From an uncultured Clostridia bacterium (GTDB taxonomy: Bacteria > Bacillota > Clostridia > Oscillospirales > CAG-272), in the NCBI GenBank assembly GCA_937892405.1, contig CALAFS010000084.1:1-18881 (forward strand): a stretch of DNA of 18,881 bases, given 5' to 3'. The stretch's first letter is position 1. Every line of letters begins with the position of its first letter. Under the pieces are notes generated by a model. It saw only the letters and a list, made by a program, of their open reading frames with translations, was not told the origin of the DNA and did not search any database. This document shows positions 5,516 through 15,188 of the stretch, in pieces. A program made the position numbers and the translations under genes.

Positions 5516-5543
5516 CTGCCCCGTTTCGCGGGAAACGGGGCAG
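5516..5543 (+). promoter_or_regulatory. Strong hairpin in the 5' leader of the DUF5054 gene
   Basis: CTGCCCCGTTTC (5516-5527) pairs perfectly with 5532-5543 around a GCGG loop, a 12-bp GC-rich stem. It is followed nine bases later by TTTTATTTT. It ends 36 bases before the start codon, leaving the ribosome site (ACGGAG) free. It could be an attenuator, a stabilising 5' hairpin or a protein-binding site. Confidence 0.55.
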
Positions 5544-5579
5544 AACTTACGACTTTTATTTTGTAAAACGGAGATTGCC

Positions 5580-7490
5580 ATGAAAATTCTGATCGTCTTC
5601 AAAACGCATCTCGACCTCGGATATACCGACCTTGCTGCGCGGGTGGAAGCGCACTACATGGACGAAATGATCCCGCACGCGCTCGATCTCGCCGAGAAAA
5701 CAAACGGAAAATTCGTCTGGACGACCGGTGCCTGGCTGATCGACCGCTTTTTACATTCGTCGGACGCGAACAGGATCAGAATGGAAAACGCGATCCGCAA
5801 AGGGTACATTGCATGGCACGGTCTGCCGATGACCATGCACGCCGAGATGATGGACGCAGATCTGTATGCCTACGGTCTGACGATCTCTCAAAGACTCGAC
5901 TCTCGGTTCGGAAAGCACACGACGGCGGCAAAAGCGACAGATGTCCCCGGAATGACGCGCGCCGTGGTACCCTTCCTCGCGAAGGCGGGCATTTCCCTTC
6001 TGCATGTCGGAGTCAACCCGTTCAGCGCCGTCCCCGATGTCCCGAATATCTTCCGCTGGGCGGCACCGACGGGAGAGTCCGTCACGGTGATCTATGACAA
6101 AACCTACGGCGAGATGATCCGCCTCCCGGGTACGGACACCCTTCTGTACTTCGCTATGACGAATGACAACATGGGACCGCAGACGCCAGAAGAGGTCGAC
6201 GCGCTTTATCTCGCGCTCGAAAAGCAATATCCCGGCGCCGAAATTCACGCGGGGACACTGAACGAGGCGGCGGCACTGCTCGAAAAGGCGGCGCCCGAGC
6301 TGCCCGTCGTCACCTCCGAGATCGGGGACACATGGGCACACGGATACCAGTCCGACCCGGGAAAGCAGTCCGGCTTCCGCGCCCTTTTACGATATCTGAA
6401 GACCCTTCCCGAAGAGGAGCGCCTGCGGGCATATCCCTCTCTTCTGCTCGTCGGAGAGCACACCTGCGGCGTGAGCAACGCCCGCTATCTCCATGACGAC
6501 GGACACTACCTCCGTTCGGAGTTCGATGCGTGTCGCGCTCTGCCGAACTACCGTTTCTGCGAGTCTTCATGGCAGGAACAGAGAGCCTATCTGACGGCGG
6601 CGATCGACGCACTCTCGCCCGTCTATCGGGAGGGTGCACGGCGCGCGGTCGAAGAATACAAAACGGAAATGCCCTCCGGGGACGGAGAGGAAATACCGGT
6701 TGCCTGCCCGATGTATATCGGGAGCGAGATCCGCCTCGGTGCCTTCACCTTCCGCATCGGAGGTGACGGCGCGATCTACGGACTGAAAAAGGACGGGGAG
6801 ACTTTAGCCCCCGACACCGTGCGTCTCTTTTCCCTCCGGTACACCGTCTATGACGCAGCGGACACCCTGCGCTATTGCGAGCAGTACGGCAAGGATCGGT
6901 TGCCGTGGGGCTATGACGACTTCGCCAAAAAGGGACTCGAAAAGGCGGGGATCTGTCACATGGCGTGCGGCAGTGTCGCCGACCGCGTCCTGAGAGAGGG
7001 CGATACGTTCAGAATCTTTTCGCATTGCGATCCGATGTTCTCCGAACGGTTCGGCTGTCCGAAGCGTTTCACGCTCACCCTGACGGCAAAGGAAGACAGC
7101 CTGTATGCCGATTTTGCCTGGTTTGAAAAACCTGCCTCCCGGATTCCGGAGGGGATTACCCTCACGGTGGAACACCCCCTGACGGAGGGAGCGGACAGCG
7201 TGCGCAAGCTCGGAGAATGGATCGACCCCCGCGATGTCGTGTCGCACGGCGGGCGGGCACTTCACGGCACCGACTTCGGTGTCAGGATCGGCGGGCTCGA
7301 GATCGAGACGCTTGACTGTGCACTTGTCTCTTTCGGCTCCGGTATCTGGTGCCACGACGACAAGCTCCCGCCCGAGCATGCGCCCGTATCCTTTGAACTT
7401 TACAACAATCAATGGAACACCAATTTCCCGTTCTGGTACGGGGAAGATGCGCGCTTCCGCCTAATTCTCCGTAAAAGAGAGGACGCGTAA
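5580..7490 (+). CDS. DUF5054 family protein (GH38-like glycosidase fold)
   Basis: The 636-residue protein begins 'MKILIVFKTHLDLGYTD'. The His10-x-Asp12-x-Gly pattern corresponds to the zinc-binding start of GH38 alpha-mannosidases and related alpha/beta-barrel hydrolases. I recognise the whole as the DUF5054 group. Other candidate site residues are the 'AWHGLPMTMHAE' segment (79-89), Asp121 in 'ATDVPGMTR' (position expected for a nucleophile), and His294 in 'VGEHTCGV'. Residues from about 365 to the end are beta-rich ('IRLGAFTFRIGGDGAIYGLKKDG'), as in GH38 C-terminal sandwich domains. There is no signal peptide, so it should act in the cytoplasm. The start has CGGAG six bases upstream. The family is uncharacterised to my knowledge; glycosidase activity is inferred from the motif only. 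Confidence 0.75.
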   Translation: MKILIVFKTHLDLGYTDLAARVEAHYMDEMIPHALDLAEKTNGKFVWTTGAWLIDRFLHSSDANRIRMENAIRKGYIAWHGLPMTMHAEMMDADLYAYGLTISQRLDSRFGKHTTAAKATDVPGMTRAVVPFLAKAGISLLHVGVNPFSAVPDVPNIFRWAAPTGESVTVIYDKTYGEMIRLPGTDTLLYFAMTNDNMGPQTPEEVDALYLALEKQYPGAEIHAGTLNEAAALLEKAAPELPVVTSEIGDTWAHGYQSDPGKQSGFRALLRYLKTLPEEERLRAYPSLLLVGEHTCGVSNARYLHDDGHYLRSEFDACRALPNYRFCESSWQEQRAYLTAAIDALSPVYREGARRAVEEYKTEMPSGDGEEIPVACPMYIGSEIRLGAFTFRIGGDGAIYGLKKDGETLAPDTVRLFSLRYTVYDAADTLRYCEQYGKDRLPWGYDDFAKKGLEKAGICHMACGSVADRVLREGDTFRIFSHCDPMFSERFGCPKRFTLTLTAKEDSLYADFAWFEKPASRIPEGITLTVEHPLTEGADSVRKLGEWIDPRDVVSHGGRALHGTDFGVRIGGLEIETLDCALVSFGSGIWCHDDKLPPEHAPVSFELYNNQWNTNFPFWYGEDARFRLILRKREDA

Positions 7491-7560
7491 AACATTCGTG
7501 CTCCCAAGATCCGCCCGTCGTAGCAAACGCGTAAAGGGCGAACATCCCGCAAGACATTCA

Positions 7561-7599
7561 AAAAATGACCGGAAATCTTCTTGATTCCCGGTCATTTTT
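7561..7599. terminator. Bidirectional intrinsic terminator between convergent transcripts
   Basis: AAAAATGACCGG (7561-7572) pairs with 7588-7599, and the inner bases (AATC/GATT) extend the stem past one mismatch. Both sides carry A/T runs, so it can end the DUF5054 transcript on the plus strand and the giant-gene transcript, whose last stop is at 7639, on the minus strand. The 70 bases before it show no gene. Confidence 0.85.
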
Positions 7600-7638
7600 C
7601 ATCTGCAATAAAGGATTGATTTTAATGCGACAGCCCTT

Positions 7639-7791
7639 TTATTCGGTGCGCCAGGTGCCGCTCTCGTTTTCGAGCGGGGTTTCGGTTCCGTCGAGGTTCG
7701 AGGCGGTGAGGATATCCCCCTCTTCCGCGAGGAGAGGGGTCATATCCGGGGCATGGTAGTGCTTTTTGTAAATGATGGTTTGTTTTTTCAT
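7639..7791 (-). CDS. Small protein of 50 aa downstream of the giant secreted protein
   Basis: A 50-codon frame runs from ATG at 7789-7791 to TAA at 7639-7641 on the minus strand. AGAGGTGA lies about seven bases upstream of the ATG, as good a ribosome site as any in the window. It starts 18 bases after the stop of the giant gene and ends just before the shared terminator, so it is the last gene of that transcript. The product starts 'MKKQTIIYKKHYHAPDMTPL', is polar and acidic towards its C-terminus, and has no signal peptide, cysteine or membrane segment. It resembles no family I know. Confidence 0.7.
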   Translation of the reverse strand: MKKQTIIYKKHYHAPDMTPLLAEEGDILTASNLDGTETPLENESGTWRTE

Positions 7792-7809
7792 TCTTTTCAC
7801 CTCTTTCTG

Positions 7810-10800
7810 TTACTTCGAGGCCACGGCGGTGCGGTACGCCTTTGCCGCGGCGGAATACTTTGCAAGGCGAAGCGTCAGGGTGGCAAGTTCCTCGCGCTTT
7901 GCCTTCGCCGCTTCGGTGATGCCCGCCTCATCGGTGGCAATGCCGAGGTAGTACGATGCGAGGTGGTAGGCGCCGCTCTGCGTGTTCCCGTCTTCATCGG
8001 TATAGGTGAAGGTCAGGGTATCGCCCATGCCGTAGGCATAGGTCGTGACCTCGAGGTAGGTTCTGCCGTCGGAGGCGACCCGGATTTCGCTCGTGAGGGG
8101 TGCGCCGCTCTTCGAGGAGAAGCGGAAGGACTTCGCGAGGGACGCCTTTCCTTCTTTCAGATAGAAGACGAAAGCGGGCGTCGAGGTGAGGTGCAGACAC
8201 ACGGTATCGAGCGCGCTACCCGTATCGCGGCTCACGGCGTTCTCCTCTGTGAGTCCGACCGACGCGGCGTCGAGAGCCGCGTTGTAGTCTTCCGCGATGA
8301 TCTCGCGGATCGCCGCAAGTTTCTCCTCCGAGGAGGTGTCAAAGTAGGCGAGAGCCGCCTCGATATAGGAGAGCATATCCCGCATGAGATCCTTCGTCGT
8401 ATCGTCATACGCGCCGGCGGTGACTCTCTTCGCATACGAGGGGATCGAGAGCGCGTAGGTACCGGTGCGTGTCCCCTCCGCGGCGGTGAAGGAGACGGTG
8501 GCGTGCAGAATGTCGGCACCGTTCTTCGCCGCGAGGTCGCGACGGATCTTCACATAGGCTCTGCCGTCGATGTCGAGAATCTCGGGCGAGGTCATGTCGA
8601 GCGTCTCGCCCTCCACCTCTGCCGAAAGTCCGGGGGCGACGGGGAGATAGAAGTTATAGCCGAAGTCGGAAGAAAGGGTGATGTTCGACTTCGCGGCGAA
8701 GTCGTCGGCGGAAAGGGTCGGGCGGATCGCCTCATAAACCGAGAGCGTCGCCTCCTCTATCGTGACAAGAGAGGTATCCGCGACGACCAGCTCGTCGAGG
8801 GTAAAGTCCGCCGTATCGGCAGAGACCGTCAGGGACGAGACGCCTGCCGCCTCGTCTTCCGCGGTGGCGGTATAGCGGAGGGTCAGCGTGCCGTCCGCAG
8901 TGTTCACCTGTGTCATGACAGCCGTGCCGTCCACCGCGAGGGTGAAGAGCTTCGCCGTCGTGGCGCTCACCTTCACGGTGATGAGATACTCCTGACCGGC
9001 GCGCACGCTCTTGCCTCTGCCGCCGAAGACATTTTTGAAGGTGATGCTCTTCCCGCTCACTCTGCCGACGCCGTCGGAGAGGGTCAGGGAGTCATCGGTC
9101 AGATAATCTACCCCGGCGAAGAGTTCCACCGAGGAGAAGTCGGCGTGCAGGTATTCCTTCCCGCCCGCGTCTTCCGTCACGACGACGAAGGCGGCGTATC
9201 CGCCCATCGCGCGGACATACTCGGTCACATCGAGACGGTGCTCCCCGACCTCGGCGGTCAGGGTGACAAGCGGTTTACCGCCATAGATCTTCGCAAGGTC
9301 GACGCCCTCGTCGTAGCGGTTCGCGGGAGCGGTGTTCCATGTGATGCTGTCGGCGAGCGCCTTCGGCAGTCCGTAGATCTTCAGCGTCTGTCCTTCCGCT
9401 TCGGTGATACGGAGGACAAGCTCCGCGCGGTTCGCGTGGGAGGCAGAGAGATTCGCAAAGGCGAGATACGCCTTGCGGATACCGAAGAGAGTTTCCTCGC
9501 CCGCCGTCGTGCGGTCGACCGAAAGGGTGCCGTCAGTCGGGCGGTTCGAGACTGCGGTCGCCTCGCTCACGGGGACACGGTAAGAAGCGCTCGCGGCGAA
9601 CTCGGTCGAGGTCACATCGTCAAGGAAAATGTCGGCAAATTCCGAACCGTTCGCGTTCTGTCCGAAGCCCGCGAAGGTCAGCGTGACAAGTCCCGCGTTC
9701 TTCTCGATCATCGCGCGGTTGACGGTGACAAGATAGGAGAAGCTCTGCCACTCGCCGGGGGTCGTATAAGAGAGCGTAACCTTCTCGGTATAGCTCGTAT
9801 CTCCCGTCGTATAGGCGGTGAGAGAGACATCAAAGCTGCCCGCCTTTTCGCTCTTCAGACGGAATGTGACAAGGAACTGCCGCCCGAGATCGTCCGAAGA
9901 CAGCACGCTGTTCTGAAGTCCCGTCGCCTCGGTGCGATAGCGCGGAGAGACGACATTGTAGAGCATAACGCGGTTGTAAATCTTGTTGGAATGGATCTTC
10001 ACGGCTTTGTTTCCGTCCGTCTCGCTGACAAGAGAGACGCCGGCGCCTGCCACAGCTTCAAAGCCGCCGTAGGTCAAAGCACGCGTAGAATGTAAAGGAC
10101 CGTTTGTATTTGTCCACTCGACAGAGGTCAGATTCTCGAAATCTTCGCTGTAACGGAAGGTCGGCTCCTTTGCCTCTCTCGGAAGCTCATAGCAAAGAAG
10201 ATCGTCGATGTAGACATGCGCTCTGTTTGTGCGATCCCAACCGTCGTCAAGGAAGAGCGTCGGGAGGGCGGCGCTGTTCTTCACCATCTCTTCGGTAACG
10301 GTGAACTCATAGACATACTCTTTCCATGTGTTCGCCGTGTCGACCGTGTAGGGCTCGGACTTTGTGGTGAAGGTATTCGCGTTCAGGGATTTCGAGGTGA
10401 CGGCGAGACGGAAGGAGCCCGTCTGCTCACCGCGGAGCCAGAAGGAGAAGCGGAAGGAGCGTCCGATGTCCGCCTCGGTGAGGGTGTTTCCGCTCACGGG
10501 GGTAATCATGTTGTAGAACTTGATCTGCGAGGAAACAAGCTCTCCCCAAAACTGGAGTCCCGCTTTCGCGGTGCCGCCGAGGAACTGGGTATGATCCGCC
10601 CAGTTCTGACCGCCACTGTAATTTACGGTCTGCGTATTTGTGCCTGCCCAGACGACGCCGTAGCTTTCATTCAGCGCGTCGTCGACATTCGTCGTCGGCC
10701 ACGCGGCGCCGGAAGTGCCGCTCGCGGGAGCGAAGCGGGAGAAGTCCTCATAACGGATCGGAAGAAGGTTTTCGACCTTCGCATCGGACACCGTCGCGTG

Positions 10801-13800
10801 AATATCGTCGAGGTTGCACTCGGTCGAGGTCGTGCCCGAATAATCGGCAAAGCCGTTCAGCCGCAGGCAGAGAAGCGCGGCGTTCTCACGCACCATCTCC
10901 GCGGTCACGGTGAAGGTGTAGGTATACTCTTTCCACGACCACGCCGCGTCGATCGTCTCGGTCGAGACGGGAGCGTAGCTCTTTTCGTTCGCCTTCGTAT
11001 AGTTGGAAACCGTCAGATCAAAACTTCCCGTCTGTCTCGAACGGAACCAGAAGGAGACGCTCACCTGCCGCCCGATGTCGAACTCGGTGAGAGTGCTTCC
11101 GTAATAGGGGGTAATGAGGTTATAGAAGAGGATCACGGCGTCGGCGCTGTTGACCTTTGAGGTATAGGCGCCGCCCTTGCCGCCTGTCGTGTGGTTTGCC
11201 CAGGTTGCCGGCTGAATCGTGAAGTTACCGAATCCCCGTCTCGTAATTGCCCACGAGGAGGAGGGACCGTCGCCCGTCGACTCGGGAATCGTCGTGATGC
11301 TTGTCGTCGTGTCGAAGTTTTCGGTATATTCATTGGTTGCGCCGGGACGGGTGTATGCAAAGGAAGTGAGCTTCTTTCCGCCGACGAACTCGAAGGAAAT
11401 GTCGTCGCTCGACAGCTCGACCACGCGGATGTTGTCGATGTAGACGGTGACATCCTCTTCCCCGCCTTCGGCGCGGGCACCCATCTTATCGAAGCAGATG
11501 CCGAAGTAAGAGCCGAGAATCGTCCCCGTCGTGTCGGCGAAGATCAGCTTGTCGGTGACCTCGAAGTCGTAGGAATACTCTTGCCAGACGCCCGCCGTCT
11601 CATAGCTCTTTCTCTCAAGCTGCATGTCGCCGTAAGTCTCGGGGCGGTTGACGATGATGTTCGTGAAGGTACCTGTCTTGTCTGCCTTCATCTGATAGGT
11701 GACGCGGAAGCGTCTGCCGATGTCGGCGCGGGTCATGTTCTTGAAACGGGCGACATCGAATTTGACGCGGTCGTAATTTTTCGCGGAAAGGAATTTATAG
11801 GAATAGCCTTCCCCGTCGGGGTAATTCTCCGCCGCGCTGATGAGCGCTTCCTTTGCGTCTCCCGCGCGGGTGATGTCAAAGTCCACGACATAGTCGTTGA
11901 AGTCCTCGTCGGTGATGACCGTCCCGCCCGGCTGGGTATCCGAGACGAAGATCAGCGTGCCGACGCTGCCGCCCGCCGCGCGGATCGCGCGGGCGTATTC
12001 GGTGACATTCACGGTATAAAGACCGGTACCGAGCACCGCAATCTTTGCGATCGGGGCACCGCCGTATACCTTTTCGGGGTCGACCGCCGCGCCGCTTCTG
12101 TCATTCGCGGGGGCGCTGTACCAGCTCATGCTGTCCGCCGACCAGTCCGCCGCCTCGGCAATGTCGGCGACGCCGTAAACGAGGAGGTTGCCGAACTTCG
12201 CGTTCTTCACGCGGATCGTGACGGAGGCGGTTTCCTCGATGTCGTAGGCGTCAAGCGAGAGCTTCGCATACACCTTCTTATACATGGCACCCTTCTCGCT
12301 CTCGGCTCTGCCGGAGACGGTGAGGGCGGGCAGGGTCTTGTCGGCGTCCTCGCCGTTGGCGATGCCGTAGTGTCCGCCCGCGGCATCCGTCTTCTTCGAG
12401 GGGTGCGTGACAAGTCCGGGCTTCGCCCCGTCGGTGCCGGAGATACCGATCGTCACGGGAGTGACAATCTCGGTCAGGACGATGTCGTCGATGTACATGA
12501 TCTCGGTATCCACCGTCTCGCTCTCGGAATCCATGGTTCTGCGGTTCTCCCGCAGTCCCGCGCCGCTCTTGATGATGTAAAGGCCTACCTTCTGAATACC
12601 CGCTCTGACATAGTCGGGATCGTTGATCGCATAATCAAAGGAAACCTCGTTCCACTCGCCGACCGTGAGATCCCAAAGAGGGGTATAGGTCGTATCGCAG
12701 GGATCCATATAGGTTGACTGCGCGTGTGCCGTTGTGCGGATTCTCGCGAAGACGGCGCGATCCGCCGTCGGCTTGATCCAAAAGGAGACGCGGAACCTGC
12801 GCCCGAAGTCCTCTGCACTCAGACCGTAGGGGAAGAGGATCATCGACTCGGAGAAGTAGGTCGTCGCGGCGGATTTTCCTCCGCCTGCCGTGTGGTTTTC
12901 CGCTCCCGACATGGAGGTGTACTTCGTCATGCGGAAGAGATAATCCTTCTCGAAATCCTGCGAGAGGACGGTGGACTCGCCGACCGTCTTTTCGACCTCG
13001 AGATAGAAGACGGCGCGCGCTCCTTCGGTGAGGGTTGCAAGATAATCACTGACATCGAAGCGATATTCGCCCTTGCCGCCGATGTTCACGGTGCCGAGCT
13101 TTTCCCCGCGCACCGAGGCGGCGGGATTCTCTTCATTATATTCTTTGACGGCATAGACCGCAACGCGGTTGTACGCGTCGTTTGTGACCGAGAAACGGAG
13201 GCTCTCCGAGGTGGAGTCCGAGAGATCGGTCACGGGCATCACGATATAAACACCCGAGGTGTCGCCCTCGCCCTTCGTGAGCGTCATGTCGCCCGAGGTC
13301 GAGAAGGCGTCGGAGGCGTCCGTCGTGCTCTCGGAGAGGGTGACGAAGCGCACCGCCTTCGCCGCGGCAAGGGGCTTTCCGTTCTCGGCGAGGAGGTCGC
13401 GCGGCACATACACGATATGCTCGACGCCGCCCCGCATGTCGTAGGGGGTGAATGTCCAGCTCGTGCGTCCGAGCTCACATTCCCACTCGCCCGTGACATC
13501 GGTGCCCGAGACGGTGTCGATGACTCTCACCTTCTCGGAAATCTCATAACGGGAGACGGGACCTGTGAATTTCAGCGTGATTTTCCCGTCGGTCGGAACC
13601 TCTTGCGTTCCGTCGATCGGCGTGATATATTCGCACACGGCGTTCGCATCCTGCAAATAATAGTTTGCAAAATCAAAGAGTGCACGGTACATATCCACCT
13701 GATATTTCTTGCTGTACCCATAGATCAGGGTGTGCCCGACATCGGGCATTGTGAAGCCGAGATAGGGGATATCGAAATATCGGCTGTTCGAGCGGAGTCT

Positions 13801-15126
13801 CTCCATGTAGGAGTTCACGGAGACATCGCCGTCGTCCTCGCCCTGCGACGAGAAGGTGGGTGCGAAGTCCTCGGAGCACCACTCTTCCCCGTTGCCGACA
13901 GCGGCATAGACCATCTGCACATTCGAGGGGATCGTCTCACCGTCGCGGGCACCGCCCTCATAGGTCAGCCATCTCTGCGCACCGTTTGTCTCATCGGCGT
14001 CGCCTGCGAGGTTCCAGAGCTCGGCGAAAGTCTCGGGGTGCTTGTTGCCGAGGAGGTAGACATACCCGCCCTTCGACATGCCGAACGCGCCGAAGCGGTC
14101 GAGGTCGAAGCGGTAAGTCTCATGATCCGCATTCGCCATATAGCGGACAAAGCGCACCGCCGCCGTCTGCGCCTTCACGCCGATCAGGCGCTGAAGGGTG
14201 TGGGCGTCATAGTTCTGCGTGTCCTCAAAATAGCCGTAATGATCATAACGCGCCATCGGGACATACACATGATCCCATGTGACGCCGGCATATCCCGCGA
14301 AGAGGAAGCCCGTCATATGCGGACGGATGTCGCGCATCCAGTTGCCGTTTCTGTCCTCCGAGGAAGAGGAAAGGCACATGACCGGCACCTCGTGATCGGG
14401 GTTCGAGGGGTAGATGAAGTCCATGCGCAGCTTCAGATCAAGGGGCGTGCCGTCCTTGTTGCGGCAGTCGTCGATCGTCTCCGCGACGATATCCTTTACC
14501 TTGCAGGCGTTGCCGTTTTTATCGACCGTGTCCGTCTCGCCGAGGCGGTCGGTGAAATCCTCGTTCCAGATCTTGACGATCCAGTCGAGGACAGCGGGGT
14601 TCGTCTCTGCCTCGATATCGAAATACTCGAGATTCCGCACAATCCGGTAGCCGGCAGGCAGAATGTAATTCTGCACCGCATGGTGCTTTGCCCCGCCGAG
14701 ATAGGTGCCGTTGTTCACCGCGTCGAGACGGAGCTTTTGCAGGCTCCAGTCGAGCGCTGGCGAAACCGCCGCGGCATTGTCGCGGTAGTCCACCACGGTG
14801 ACAAGGTACCCCTCATCGAGAAGATCGCGGATGATCTCCTCGTCGGAGTCGGTGCCGACGCGCTCGGTGTTCGTCCCGATTACATAGAAGATACTCGCCG
14901 TATCTTCCGTGGCGCTCTTCGCGTCGCCGCCCTTGATATAAGTATTCAGTTCTACGGGAATTCCGATCGTCCCGTCGTCGCGGAGCACTTTTCCGTCGAT
15001 GTGCTCCGACGCGAACGCCGCCATCGGCGTCGGTGCCTCCTCCGGCTCTACCGCCGCAGCAAGCACCGCGAACACGGGGAGCAGAAGGGAGAGACACAGA
15101 AGAAAGGCAAGGATCCGTCTCTTCAT
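7810..15126 (-). CDS. Giant secreted multimodular protein: alpha/beta hydrolase plus repeated beta-sandwich modules
   Basis: The protein has 2438 residues, starting at 15124-15126 (AGAGGA upstream; then MKRRILAFLLCLSLLLPVFA, a clear signal peptide, cleavage likely near 'LAAA' at 22-25). Residues about 45-500 resemble an alpha/beta hydrolase: nucleophile elbow G-M-S351-K-G-G, acid candidate Asp376 or Asp378 in 'LAGDADE', and His465 in 'PDVGHTL'. Residues about 502-596 are an SbsA-type Ig-like domain ('GTQEVPTDGKITLKFTGPV'). Then five copies of a CBM-like sandwich follow (about 720-886, 1072-1237, 1265-1445, 1457-1648, 1657-1843), each with '(D)IGRxFRVSFW' or close, 'W(K/Q)EYxYxFxVT', and an ending '(Y/L)(I/L)D(D/N)(I/L)'. 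DNRLRE-like modules lie near 950-1070 and 1850-1990 ('SITWNTAPAN'). The C-terminus (about 2120-2438) is beta-rich, then helical. There is no LPXTG, SLH or dockerin. Substrate unknown; a surface esterase or peptidase acting on polymers is plausible. Confidence 0.85.
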   Translation of the reverse strand: MKRRILAFLLCLSLLLPVFAVLAAAVEPEEAPTPMAAFASEHIDGKVLRDDGTIGIPVELNTYIKGGDAKSATEDTASIFYVIGTNTERVGTDSDEEIIRDLLDEGYLVTVVDYRDNAAAVSPALDWSLQKLRLDAVNNGTYLGGAKHHAVQNYILPAGYRIVRNLEYFDIEAETNPAVLDWIVKIWNEDFTDRLGETDTVDKNGNACKVKDIVAETIDDCRNKDGTPLDLKLRMDFIYPSNPDHEVPVMCLSSSSEDRNGNWMRDIRPHMTGFLFAGYAGVTWDHVYVPMARYDHYGYFEDTQNYDAHTLQRLIGVKAQTAAVRFVRYMANADHETYRFDLDRFGAFGMSKGGYVYLLGNKHPETFAELWNLAGDADETNGAQRWLTYEGGARDGETIPSNVQMVYAAVGNGEEWCSEDFAPTFSSQGEDDGDVSVNSYMERLRSNSRYFDIPYLGFTMPDVGHTLIYGYSKKYQVDMYRALFDFANYYLQDANAVCEYITPIDGTQEVPTDGKITLKFTGPVSRYEISEKVRVIDTVSGTDVTGEWECELGRTSWTFTPYDMRGGVEHIVYVPRDLLAENGKPLAAAKAVRFVTLSESTTDASDAFSTSGDMTLTKGEGDTSGVYIVMPVTDLSDSTSESLRFSVTNDAYNRVAVYAVKEYNEENPAASVRGEKLGTVNIGGKGEYRFDVSDYLATLTEGARAVFYLEVEKTVGESTVLSQDFEKDYLFRMTKYTSMSGAENHTAGGGKSAATTYFSESMILFPYGLSAEDFGRRFRVSFWIKPTADRAVFARIRTTAHAQSTYMDPCDTTYTPLWDLTVGEWNEVSFDYAINDPDYVRAGIQKVGLYIIKSGAGLRENRRTMDSESETVDTEIMYIDDIVLTEIVTPVTIGISGTDGAKPGLVTHPSKKTDAAGGHYGIANGEDADKTLPALTVSGRAESEKGAMYKKVYAKLSLDAYDIEETASVTIRVKNAKFGNLLVYGVADIAEAADWSADSMSWYSAPANDRSGAAVDPEKVYGGAPIAKIAVLGTGLYTVNVTEYARAIRAAGGSVGTLIFVSDTQPGGTVITDEDFNDYVVDFDITRAGDAKEALISAAENYPDGEGYSYKFLSAKNYDRVKFDVARFKNMTRADIGRRFRVTYQMKADKTGTFTNIIVNRPETYGDMQLERKSYETAGVWQEYSYDFEVTDKLIFADTTGTILGSYFGICFDKMGARAEGGEEDVTVYIDNIRVVELSSDDISFEFVGGKKLTSFAYTRPGATNEYTENFDTTTSITTIPESTGDGPSSSWAITRRGFGNFTIQPATWANHTTGGKGGAYTSKVNSADAVILFYNLITPYYGSTLTEFDIGRQVSVSFWFRSRQTGSFDLTVSNYTKANEKSYAPVSTETIDAAWSWKEYTYTFTVTAEMVRENAALLCLRLNGFADYSGTTSTECNLDDIHATVSDAKVENLLPIRYEDFSRFAPASGTSGAAWPTTNVDDALNESYGVVWAGTNTQTVNYSGGQNWADHTQFLGGTAKAGLQFWGELVSSQIKFYNMITPVSGNTLTEADIGRSFRFSFWLRGEQTGSFRLAVTSKSLNANTFTTKSEPYTVDTANTWKEYVYEFTVTEEMVKNSAALPTLFLDDGWDRTNRAHVYIDDLLCYELPREAKEPTFRYSEDFENLTSVEWTNTNGPLHSTRALTYGGFEAVAGAGVSLVSETDGNKAVKIHSNKIYNRVMLYNVVSPRYRTEATGLQNSVLSSDDLGRQFLVTFRLKSEKAGSFDVSLTAYTTGDTSYTEKVTLSYTTPGEWQSFSYLVTVNRAMIEKNAGLVTLTFAGFGQNANGSEFADIFLDDVTSTEFAASASYRVPVSEATAVSNRPTDGTLSVDRTTAGEETLFGIRKAYLAFANLSASHANRAELVLRITEAEGQTLKIYGLPKALADSITWNTAPANRYDEGVDLAKIYGGKPLVTLTAEVGEHRLDVTEYVRAMGGYAAFVVVTEDAGGKEYLHADFSSVELFAGVDYLTDDSLTLSDGVGRVSGKSITFKNVFGGRGKSVRAGQEYLITVKVSATTAKLFTLAVDGTAVMTQVNTADGTLTLRYTATAEDEAAGVSSLTVSADTADFTLDELVVADTSLVTIEEATLSVYEAIRPTLSADDFAAKSNITLSSDFGYNFYLPVAPGLSAEVEGETLDMTSPEILDIDGRAYVKIRRDLAAKNGADILHATVSFTAAEGTRTGTYALSIPSYAKRVTAGAYDDTTKDLMRDMLSYIEAALAYFDTSSEEKLAAIREIIAEDYNAALDAASVGLTEENAVSRDTGSALDTVCLHLTSTPAFVFYLKEGKASLAKSFRFSSKSGAPLTSEIRVASDGRTYLEVTTYAYGMGDTLTFTYTDEDGNTQSGAYHLASYYLGIATDEAGITEAAKAKREELATLTLRLAKYSAAAKAYRTAVASK

Positions 15127-15145
15127 ACATTGTCCTCTTTCTTTC

Positions 15146-15188
15146 CGGGCGTGGAAAATTCTCTTCTTTCCGTGAAGGCGCACGCCCG
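15146..15188 (-). promoter_or_regulatory. Leader hairpin of the giant gene
   Basis: CGGGCGTG (15146-15153) is complementary to CACGCCCG (15181-15188), with a 27-base loop. It lies between the likely transcription start (near 15194) and the ribosome site. The stem begins about 12 bases upstream of the ribosome site, so it may tune translation or protect the 5' end. Confidence 0.4.

Noticed and set aside
7753..10095. 780-codon plus-strand open frame opposite the giant gene
   Set aside because: The minus strand has a signal peptide, recognisable modules and a good ribosome site; the plus frame is a Gly/Arg-rich shadow with no family features.
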